Source of the DNA: Latrodectus hesperus
Taxonomy: Eukaryota; Arthropoda; Arachnida; Araneae; Theridiidae
Length of the DNA: 64,000 nt
Assembly: GCA_037975125.1 (NCBI GenBank)
Contig: CM075858.1
Span: forward strand, 65,014,140-65,078,139
Reading direction: 5' to 3'
In this document: piece by piece, positions 51,691-61,230 of the stretch
Layout: every line of letters begins with the position of its first letter
Position numbering within the stretch: position 1 is the first letter of the stretch
The notes under the pieces: generated by a model
Database searches by the model: none
What the model was told of the DNA's origin: nothing
What the model saw: only the letters and a program-made list of their open reading frames with translations
Position numbers and translations under genes: made by a program

Positions 51691-53957
51691 AATCTAATTT
51701 GCTTTACTTTCAATATCTTTATTAAAAAGAATGTTGGGCAAAATGTTTGGAAACAAGACTTAATAATTTCATTAGAAAACGTTTTTCACCAGTTCTAAAG
51801 TAATTTCCCATGAGTGCATAGATGTGCATGCAGGAAGCATTAGAGCAGCATTCAATCCCTAGTGTTCAACAGTTGTTAAGATTGATTCCAAGATTTTCAG
51901 CTTGGAGGAACGCTGTCCTACCACTAGGACGTGGTGATCCCGAAACAGGATGGCCAAACAAAACACGCAAATACGATACTTATATTTTTGATGATATATA
52001 GTATGCATCAGTTATAATTTACAAAATAGTTACTATTTTATCAATTGGTAACTTTTCAGAATTAAGGAAGATAAGAATATCTATATGAAAACAAATCTAT
52101 TTATTCTAAGAGTACCCAAAATCAGCTAAAGACGAATATTTTTATAATTTCTTTATTTTATGCTTATTATACGACAAGTAATTACCTTTACTTTGAAATT
52201 TGAGAAAAAGGAATACATTTCTGTCAAATTTGACTTTCCATGGAAAGAACAATATACGGTCAATTCATTTAAGTGATCTTTTAAGAATTCGAAGATAGTT
52301 GCATTTAATAGAGCTGATAGATCTTAATATTTTAATGTATTTAATGAATTTTGATATTCTATATTATTTGTACTATAACTTTCATAACTTAATTTTCCGC
52401 GTTTTCCATTACACAAAAATAAAAAAATGTGGTTCTTAAGAGTTTAAAATGTTTGATCAGCTTTGCAGAACTGGGTAGAAGGAATTGCATGAGAAGTCGA
52501 TTTATTCTTAAAAAAATCAATAGACTTTGGAAAAGAGATCATTCAAAGTTAACAATTGAATTATCGTTTCTCTGGCTTTCAATTTAGCGGTCATAGATTC
52601 AAATTCCTCCTATGGTAGAAACGTTCGAGTGATTCATATTTCATTTTAAAATATATAAGTATGGGCCTTGATCAGTTCAGATCTTGATTGTATAAAATTA
52701 CCTCAGAGCGACAAACAAAAGAAATCATCAGTTTAATGAGTAAAATTTAAAATAGAAATACATTTTTACTGAAATAAGCAAAAGAAAAACTTAATATAAA
52801 TTATTTCTTTCCACATAATCTTTTTAATAAATAAATTTAAAACACTTTAAATTAAGTTGCTTTTCATTAAAACAAAGTTCCAGAGATAAACTTTTCAAAT
52901 CGCTTATGCCCTTGATACTTTATTTTGCAACATGAGGTTATTTGCGGTTCGATAGCTAGGGTAAGAAAACGAAGATGAATTGCTTGTAAAACTGCCAATA
53001 AAAGCAGATGATAACCTCGTATGTTTTGTTCAAAAATCAATATGGTTAAACATTTTTCAGAAAAATCTACCAATCATTTTCTGACCTATTAATTCTCTAG
53101 TTATCATCCATTATTTCTGAAAGCACTTCTATAACGCTGAATGAATATCATATTTATACAGTATTCAGATAAATACTGGATTTCAATGCATAAAAAATGT
53201 ATGTAAGCATTGTAATTGTTTTCCTAATCAATATTCAATTATTTTATTCATGAATGTTTGTCGTGTGTTTTACGTACGTCGTTAATCCTATTTTGTATTA
53301 TTTCCCTTTTCTTATTTTAAATTTTATCTACTTCAATTTTATTTATGTTTGTTTTGTAAATGCTAATTTTTATTAGTATTTAACAAGATATAAATTACAG
53401 ATTTTGAGTTAAAATCTTTATATAAAGCTTGAGGAAATTTCAGGAATAGAATAAAGTAAAAACGTGCTACCTTTCATCTTTTCTTTGATAATCGAATTCA
53501 GAAACAAAAGACGTCCTATCTTCTTAAAAAAGTTGCTGACAGACAAATAATGTTATTAATAGGCTTAATACTGATGTTCTATAAAGAGATAGTGATTATT
53601 CCTCTGGGTATATCGTCTTGTAATTTTACGGGAATTTACATTTATAATGAACAGTATGTTAATTTGACATTGAACATATTTTTATTAACTGTCAATATCA
53701 GTATTTGTCTTAAACATACATAAACACGCTGTCATTACCACAACATAGATTAAACATGTTTTTTTTTTCTTTAAAGTAGTCTTGTTAGAACTGTCCATAT
53801 TAAGTGTGTAAAATCATAAGCACTTACAAACTTATCGGGGAGATATTTAATATTCAACACTAGTAGTTGATTTCTGCCTAAAAGAAGACAATTTCCTATT
53901 TTTTATAGGGAATTGTACAGTGTATATCTCCAGTCATATCTCTTCTTCGTAATTCTT
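51691..53957. other. AT-rich DNA with a possible tRNA-like scrap
   Basis: GCGGTCATAGATTCAAATTC then CTCCTATGG (about 52588-52616) resembles a B box. Nothing else was recognised. Confidence 0.5.
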
Positions 53958-54022
53958 TTCGCAGCATGTCCATTTTTAGACCTTGCACCATAAAACCCAA
54001 CAAACCAACTAACCAACTTTCG
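53958..54022 (-). repeat. Short dispersed hairpin repeat, copy 2
   Basis: On the minus strand the leader GTTGGTTAGTTGGTTTGTTG and GGGTTTTATGGTGCAAGGTC, then TAAAAATGGACATGCTGCG, match copy 1 at 48628-48690. The outer stem has lost two pairs; the inner stem is kept with a G-T pair. Confidence 0.88.
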
Positions 54023-56406
54023 TCGTAATTCGAATATAGATTAAGCGAAAAATTAAGTAAAATGCTTCATATCTTCAATTTGGTTTTTTTCTCCAAGGTG
54101 AATTTTAAACTGCTTTATTATTGATGCCCTATAAGGGTATATTGATTATGTCTTCAGATAATTTTAAATAAGATTAAAATGAACCGTCTGTTCATGAACA
54201 GTCTGTCAGATTAAACATTGAATACACTTCCATTAACTGCCAATGAACACATTGCGATTTGATTAATAAAAAACTTAACATGAATAAAATGAACTCGTTC
54301 TTATCTTCAAATAGTGCATAACACCAAAAGGGAAATCACATACTGCAAGAAATTTATCTGCGCGTATTTAATAACAAATTAAATTTATGTACACAAAATA
54401 TTTAATTTAATTAAATTTGATAACTGTTCTACATTAATACTAAAATCTTTAACTTAGGTGAAAGCCTTTAAGGAATTTAGTTTTTTTTCCTTTTGTATTA
54501 CTGTCACACTCTCTTCTTGTACAACAGGCATCATTCTGCCTTTTTGAAATGGAATCCGGTTTACGATAAGCATCCACTGCCGAAGTGGGATTCTAACTAT
54601 AAATTGTTTAATTTTAGACCAGATTGCTAATCATTCAATTGCTAGTTCAGCAAAAATATATTGGAGAAAAAATATCAAAATAGTGTGTATATGATTGTCT
54701 TAAAAATTTTCCGTGTTCTGTAGCCATGGTGTTGCATTATCTTCAGAATGGGATCGATTGTCTGAATGCTCATCTTTATAAAAGGCTCATCTGTGTGCAC
54801 TCTTTGAAAGTCTATATAGTCCGTGGATAAAATGCATATGGAAAGTGCACTGCGCTATAATCTAATAATGCTGTTGTTCTTCAATTTTGGGAAATAAGAT
54901 CAAGACAAATGGATTAGTGGCCAAATCTCTGGTATTTGTATAAATAAAAATAAATAATCACAACAAAGAATTTAAAGTAAATTGACGAGTAGAAATTTCA
55001 GCTGTGTAATACTGATATATGGGAGTAATGGAAAATGAATGATAATATTGAAAATGTAAGAACACGTGTAAAATTTAAATTTAAAAAAAAAACAGTAGCT
55101 ATCGTTATTACAATCTTTAGGGAAATTTTATTGTATTGAAGAATTAATTATAAATAATTAATAGTTCATAAAAATCAAGTTTTCTGTACTTTTGATTAGG
55201 AATTTTATTTTCATAAAAGTATTTAAAGCAAGTATTAAAGTCTTAAACTTAGAGAATTATTTACAAGTACTAATCAATTTACAACGTCTTTGCTGAAAAA
55301 TAAAGATATTTTTTTTAAAAAAAAATAACTCAGATATATCGTAAAATATTACAATTTTTACGTTTCAGAAAAAATGCGATGAACATATAAGAATATAATC
55401 TTAAGGTAACAGGCAAAATAATTCACCACAGATTTTAATTTTTTGATACTGAAAACTTTTCTGTAAAAAAAGTTCAGTTCAAAGTTTTCTTATATGCAAA
55501 AGATTTAAATTTTCGTCTGATTTTCTTCAATTATCCTTTCTCTAATAAGCAAGGTCGGATTTCTGTCTAGACCGAACAAAAGAATATCTTTTTTAAAAAA
55601 TAAATACCGAGAAAAGGTTCCGAATCAATAAATGTCCATGGGTAATTAGCTCTTTATGTTCAAGGTAGAAACGAGTAAAAATGTTTCAAAATTTCTAATT
55701 CTTTGAACATCAGAAAAAAAATGCCTCCTTGAAGTACTAGGTCAATCAATTTACGAAAAAAGGATTTTATTCAAGGTAAAACTTCCATAAGCTGAAAATA
55801 TTTGGACAGTATTAAGTTCTGAAATGCTTTTGTGTAAATAGTTTTATACCATGAAGATGTATCAAAATTCAAGAAAACTAAATATGAAACTCGAAAATAT
55901 TTTCAGTGATTGACGAATCAATAATTTAATGGAACATGTATGTTTCTTTTTATAAGCTTTTGTAGAAATAAAAATAAGCATGAAATAAACTTTAATTTTT
56001 TTTTAATTTTATATAATTTTAATTTATGCTTATTTTAGAGACAAAAAAATGTATTTTGATATTTTTGTAGCCTTTTTACAAAAAAATAATTTTAGCTAAC
56101 CGTTTGATCATTTAAAATGAATTAAATATTAAATTTTATGAATAATTAATTCATTGCTGTATTTCAATAAAAACTCTTAATTTAACTAGCAATAATTTTA
56201 CTTAAGTAACAAAATTATTTACTTTTGTTGGTGAAATTCTACAAAATTATAATAATTAAAATGAAGAAAAATTATTCTTCATCAGCACCAAACAAGATCA
56301 AAAAATCTCGTAATAAATGTACATTCAATCTTTCAAGAAATTTTAAACATGTTATCAAATTTCAATCTATCTATTTTCATAAAAACGTGTTGTAGTTATT
56401 ACTAAT
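54023..56406. other. AT-rich DNA with a possible SINE scrap
   Basis: At about 54570-54650, minus strand, a head-like GCTGAACTAGCAATTGAATG and GTTAGAATCCCACTTCGG suggest an old tRNA-derived insertion. No gene was recognised. Confidence 0.45.
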
Positions 56407-56766
56407 GACACTTGGACAATACAAGCTCGCTATGCCATGGCTTTGCGAATTTAAATCAAATGGGAGTTTAATCAGAGCACCATATAGGTAAATGTACGAC
56501 TTTTGCTCTTCAAATCCTCCGATAGATGTCAGCACCAGAAAATCTACTCCCTCAATTTTGGCATTGATCTGAAGGGGGAGTAAATTTCTAAAGACCATTG
56601 CACCCATGGTAACTGCTCAACGACCGACCACAGGACTTTCGATTCCACGGATTTAACGAGCACGTACATCGCATGTACTCGGAGGGTCTATGGCGGCATA
56701 GGGAATCGAACTCCACTCTTCCGGATGGAAGGCCGATACCCTAACCACTAGACTACCACGGCCTCG
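56407..56766 (-). mobile_element. tRNA-derived SINE, family A, best-preserved copy (minus strand)
   Basis: A full-length 360 bp copy on the minus strand. The head is CCGTGGTAGTCTAGTGGTTA, an A-box region very like tRNA-Glu, with B box GAGTTCGATTCCCTATGCC. CATAGACCCTCCGAGTACAT, GTGCTCGTTAAATCCGTGGA, GTCCTGTGGTCGGTCGTTGA and an ATCTATCGGAGGATT segment follow, then the TTGTCCAAGTGTC tail. It serves as the reference for copies at 6837, 10387 and 26050. The 76-codon minus-strand frame inside it (56377-56607) shows no protein family. Confidence 0.93.
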
Positions 56767-57062
56767 ATAAAAACGTAGTTAACTGTAATGAAAAAACTAT
56801 TCAAGAAATAAAATATCCACTTTTTTAAATTTATCCAGAAAATTATTAATTACTTTTGCAGCCTATAATAAATGACCTATGGACTGCATAAAAATAAATG
56901 TAATAATGAAATATATGTGGTTTTAAATCGTATAGTTTACGTAAGAAATCGCAGATCCATTACAAAAATGTGCTAAATTTTTAATTCTTTACATTTTATG
57001 TATCATAAAAATTTAACATGGAGAAAATATTGATTACATTAACTGATATTTTCCATGTTCAC

Positions 57063-57281
<219 letters not shown>

Positions 57282-57309
57282 AGATTATTACCTTAAGATT
57301 AAATCTAAG

Positions 57310-57572
57310 CCAGTAGCAAGACAGCCCAAGTGACCAAGACCTATAATGCCCATATCTATTTTCCTGATGCAGGGCTCAGGGTGCGAAGCCCGGTCCCGGT
57401 AAAGTTGGCAGCCTAAAGCGAAACTCCCATTGTTTAGTTTCCAAGCATGAAGCAATTCAGTTTAGTAACTCATTGAAGGAATGAAAGGCTGAGTCGACAT
57501 TGCCCAGCCCGAGGATCGAACTTCGAACCTTTGCCTTGAAAGCGCGAAGCAATTCCGCTAAACCACAACTTT
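57310..57572 (-). mobile_element. tRNA-derived SINE, family C (minus strand)
   Basis: On the minus strand, GTTGTGGTTTAGCGGAATTG is the A-box head, and AAGGTTCGAAGTTCGATCCT then CGGGCTGGGCAATGTCGA the B-box region. GCCTTTCATTCCTTCAATGA, shared with the plus-strand copy at 33671-33905, follows. The tail side is GC-rich (CCGGGACCGGGCTTCGCACC). Confidence 0.85.
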
Positions 57573-57908
57573 TAAGATTGTTTTTATACATACAAAAACA
57601 TCTCAACAAAGTAAACTCCATATTTTATATTGCATATATCATTGTCTTGAGTACTATAATCACAAAATATATAACATTGTTTTGAAATATGAGATATCAG
57701 TCTAAAAAATGCTTAAAATGGATGAACAATACAAAATTAATTTGTAAGAGAGAAATGTTTAAAATATACTTCGTGAATGTATACAGAATGTGTCAGGTAA
57801 ACAGAAAAGTTTTGTCGCTGTGTAACGTATTCTAAATGAAGTTTTGGAATGACAAAACGGGCTTTATTCATCGAAGTTAGCACAATTACATGTAACCTTC
57901 TTCCAACA

Positions 57909-58029
57909 GCTGACCGATGACGGAGTGGTTAGCACCCTAACTTTGTAGTAGTAGTTCTCGGGTTCAAATTCTGATTCGGGCATGGATGTTTCTTTCTCTC
58001 TATGTGTGAATTTGTGTGTAACTCTACAA
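57909..58029 (+). mobile_element. tRNA-derived SINE, family B, cut short by a hAT-like element
   Basis: The head is GCTGACCGATGACGGAGTGG then TTAGCACCCTAAC, with B box TCGGGTTCAAATTCTGATTC and the signature GGGCATGGATGTTTCTTTCT. The body stops at CTCTACAA, exactly where the hAT-like element begins. Confidence 0.85.
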
Positions 58030-58472
58030 CAGCCAGCATATCTCAACCTTTCAGTATCAGGAGCCCGATTTTCAATCATAATTTTGATCTCGATCCCAAC
58101 ATATACAATAAAATATATATAATAATGTATTTTGAGTATTTTTTGGCTCTAAATCTACACTAAGAGCTTAATTTTAATCGTTACAAATTAATTAAGAATT
58201 TTTACTTTGCAACGCAGATTTGACAAAGCAAGAATCAGGTGTCATTTTGCCACCGGATTTGTCAGTGTTGAGAATTAATTAGTTAATGAGAATTTAATAA
58301 GTTAATTATTAAATATTATGTCAAAATGTATTTTGTTTTGCATGTGTAAGCACTTTTGTTTCAATTGCTAAATCAATTTTTTAACTAATGTATTTTCTTG
58401 AATATGCTCTAGCCCCCCCTTTTAGTGTGTTTTTTGTCCCCCTAAGAGGGCCCCACTGGTTGAGAATCGCTG
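58030..58472. mobile_element. Non-autonomous hAT-like element
   Basis: A 443 bp segment whose ends fit hAT terminal repeats. The left starts CAGCCAGCATATCTCAACC and the right, reverse-complemented, CAGCGATTCTCAACCAGTGG, close to the widespread CAGNGGTTCTCAACC-type end. The 8-base flanks CTCTACAA (58022-58029) and CTTCACAA (58473-58480) agree at six positions, as expected for an old 8 bp target duplication. The interior is AT-rich with no transposase, plus C-rich blocks near the right end, typical of short hAT derivatives. Confidence 0.72.
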
Positions 58473-58560
58473 CTTCACAATGTTTGTTACAATTCTTTAA
58501 GCTTACAAATTATTACAATGTTTACGCTGCTTTATAATTATAGGCCAATGGTATTCAACT

Positions 58561-58788
58561 TTAGGCCTCTTTCACAGACGACTTTTATCGTACGATAAAA
58601 AGTCGTCCAATATTTTATCGTGAGAAGTTATTAAAAATCCACACAATAGACTGCTTTCTTTCACAGTGAACGGGAAACGATATTGTGTGACCAGTCTATT
58701 GTGTGGTTCTTTAATAACTTTTCTCACAAAAAATTTCGGACGATTTTTTATCGTACGATAAAAGTCGTCTTGTGTGAAAGAGGGCTAA
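58561..58788. mobile_element. Hairpin MITE with ~85 bp terminal inverted repeats
   Basis: A 228 bp palindromic element. The left end TTAGGCCTCTTTCACA and GACGACTTTTATCGTACGAT are mirrored at the right (reverse complement TTAGCCCTCTTTCACA), and the arms continue through AAAAGTCGTCC, AGTTATTAA and CCACACAATAGACTG. The whole copy can fold into one long hairpin. The ends resemble PIF/Harbinger-like miniature elements, but the TTA/TAA flanks do not form a clear direct duplication, so the superfamily stays open. Confidence 0.88.
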
Positions 58789-59216
58789 GCAATGTTTTTT
58801 CTTTCTCATTTGACGCTAAGCAATTAGCATTAACTGAATTTTTCGTTTCCATTTAAAAAAAAATTTTTAACTATTTGTTGATGCCAATTATACACAAAAT
58901 TGTATACTATTATTCATATATTGTTGAGGGTAACATTTAATTTCAACACAACGATAGAAACAAATCCAAAAATTACAAAAATTTCGGAAGTAGACTCAAC
59001 AAAAAAAATTTTATTATTACGATATAAATGCATAAAAATAACAGGAACAAATAAATACTTTAAAATGCAAACAAAATTCTGTAATTGCAAACGTGATTTT
59101 GAAATTCAACATTTGTTTTTTCCTTCACACTATTTGTAAGCTTTCTTTCATTTATTTAATAGTAGCTATATTAACTATATATTATCATATGTTAAAGAAT
59201 AAATAACTTATACGAG

Positions 59217-59218
<2 letters not shown>
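58789..59218. other. AT-rich DNA, no gene recognised
   Basis: The 79-codon frame at 58900-59139 has no recognisable motif. Confidence 0.55.

Positions 59219-59308
<90 letters not shown>
59219..59308. repeat. (TA)n array, left of a SINE
   Basis: About 45 TA units ending at the tail of the minus-strand SINE at 59309-59650. Confidence 0.96.
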
Positions 59309-59311
<3 letters not shown>

Positions 59312-59650
59312 AATTTTGTTATATGATGCTCAGCTGCTAAGATCCTTTTCCAACTTTTCAGCACAGCAAGGGGTGGAAGTGAGGACTCATCATATTTTGG
59401 GACACTTTGTGGGTATGCGATCTTGGAAAAACCACTCGAAAATGGGTGGGGTTTCATAATTTAAAACCAGGGATCAAGCAGAAGAACCGTAAACTTGACC
59501 TGACACCACCAATTCAGGTGAAGGACAGTTTGACTAGGATTTATTTAATGTGTTTAATGCCATTAGCGGTTTCAGTTAGAACGGGATTCGAACTCACTAC
59601 TTTCCGATAACGAGAACGAGCGAAATAACAAACCGGGCCACAGCAACAAC
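59309..59650 (-). mobile_element. tRNA-derived SINE, family D, enclosed by two (TA)n arrays
   Basis: The minus strand has the head CTGTGGCCCGGTTTGTTATT and B box AGTGAGTTCGAATCCCGTTC, then a 260 bp body (CCTGAATTGGTGGTGTCAGG, ACCCCACCCATTTTCGAG, CCACCCCTTGCTGTGCTG) with no sister copy here. Arrays of TA touch both edges. Plus- and minus-strand frames of 60-90 codons across it are shadows. Confidence 0.75.
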
Positions 59651-59666
59651 TATATATATATATATA

Positions 59667-59731
<65 letters not shown>

Positions 59732-59758
59732 TGTGTGTGTGTGCGTGTGTGTGTGTGT
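59651..59758. repeat. (TA)n then (TG)n microsatellite
   Basis: TA units with one GTG interruption (59651-59726) are followed by (TG)n with a CG step (59729-59758). It abuts the head of the SINE on its left. Confidence 0.96.
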
Positions 59759-59872
59759 TTCTCTAGTTGTTTCGTCGCAATTCCCTTATTTCTATAATTT
59801 CCCTTTTTACTTACTTTTTAATTACTCTAATTAATTTTCTTTGTTTTCTAAATGATTCATCTCGTTCTTACC

Positions 59873-59934
59873 AGAAATATTTTTTTAATTTCTAATAAAA
59901 TTTAGAAATATTTTTTTAATTTCTAATAAAATTT
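59873..59934. repeat. Two tandem copies of a 31 bp AT-rich unit
   Basis: AGAAATATTTTTTTAATTTC begins exact copies at 59873 and 59904; both continue TAATAAAATTT. A recent local duplication. Confidence 0.93.
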
Positions 59935-60024
59935 TCTGATTTGGGCAATTCGAACTACTTTTTTCACTTATTACATTTAAACTTCTAAAATGATTTTTTC
60001 AATTATTTATTCATATATTTTTTC

Positions 60025-60306
60025 CAACGGCGGGCACTTGGGTGACGAACCCTGTGCCACAACAAGGCCAGAAACTGCTACTCATTTGTCTATACCCTGC
60101 GGGCACCTGTGAACCAAGTCACGGAGGTAAGTAGCGTTGCCCGCCCCATACCACCACAAACCCGTTTATAGGGTGGGCCACATTCATACATCACAGAAGA
60201 AAGGACAGAAAAAGAAATTAACATCCATGCCTGAACCGGGATTTGAACCCGGTACGCACAGCTCAAAAGTCAGGAACACTAACCACTTAGCTATCGGTCA
60301 GCATTT
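60025..60306 (-). mobile_element. tRNA-derived SINE, family B, best-preserved copy (minus strand)
   Basis: A full copy of about 280 bp. The minus-strand head GCTGACCGATAGCTAAGTGG then TTAGTG carries a near-consensus A box (TAGCTAAGTGG) and the B box GGGTTCAAATCCC, followed by GTTCAGGCATGGATG. CACCCTATAAACGGGTTTG, CTCCGTGACTTGGTTCACAG and GGTGCCCGCAGGGTA in the body match the 9307-9603 copy. The head directly touches a (TA)n array. Confidence 0.93.
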
Positions 60307-60308
60307 AT

Positions 60309-60310
<2 letters not shown>

Positions 60311-60361
<51 letters not shown>
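60311..60361. repeat. (AT)n array
   Basis: About 25 AT units beside the head of the family B SINE. Confidence 0.96.
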
Positions 60362-60365
<4 letters not shown>

Positions 60366-60689
60366 AAAATATTAAGTAAGCATTTACACTCTAATGCGTA
60401 CTGAAAAAGATGTTATTCCAGTTCTTATCACATGATTGGGATATTATTACATACTTTTTGCTGGCAAAATCTCAAACAAATGAGCACATCAACGGAGTAC
60501 CCATAGTTTTATTTAATTATATCTGTTTTTCAAATAAAAAATTTTCTCAGAACTGTAAACAATTTTATTTATTTTTAAATTCGCTCAAATTGAATAAAAT
60601 CTCATAAAATTCTCGGAACGTTCGATGATTTCTGGAAGTAATATCAAAATCTTCTCTAAATTTTTTCTCTCTCTGAAAAGAAAAAAATA

Positions 60690-61230
60690 GATAAAGTAAC
60701 AAATAATTTAAGAAGGGGGATGGCACATCGAATCTGTTTATCCCCCACAAGAAAGAGGGGGGAGGAATGAGTTTCGAATATTTCTCCGAAACGTCTCGCT
60801 TAGAAATTGAAACTTATCTAAATGTGGTAACCTCTTTCAATCTCCATTTATAGTTTTCGTCTCGTACTTATTGCGAATCGATGCCAGGGGGGTGATCAGA
60901 CAAATAGTCGGCATGCGTTACATGATCACTTAAGGTCGAATTTTGACCCATTTTACAACTGTCACTCGCCATCGCGAATTAACGGATCCCTGACCTTCAG
61001 GTGACCTTCCTTTATCGACGTAGGGAGAAAGGGCTGCTGCTTTTGCTACGAGGTTTCCCCTTGAATCATTATGTTCAGGATCGCATTTTTTATTTTTCAT
61101 AGGAAAAGAATATTTGAGCTTTTCTTTTTTTTATTTATTTTCGCGCTTCGAATGCGAATTCCTTTTCTTAATATTTCTTTTGGAGAAAGGTGATGCTTTG
61201 GCGTGTTTATTTATTGGAAAGGCGGCGAAA
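60690..61230. promoter_or_regulatory. GC-richer unique segment with nuclear-receptor-like half-sites
   Basis: About 500 bp contrast with the surroundings in G and C content and hold no repeat copy I can match. The segment contains paired half-sites: AAGGTC at 60932 with TGACCC at 60944, and TGACCT at 60991 with AGGTGA at 60999. CpG steps are frequent (CGAAACGTCTCGC, CATCGCGAATTAACGG, GGCGGCGAAATG). There are also G/C homopolymer runs (AAGAGGGGGGAGG). No coding frame of note crosses it. It may be an enhancer, a promoter or an unrecognised exon; the role is inferred from composition only. Confidence 0.3.
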
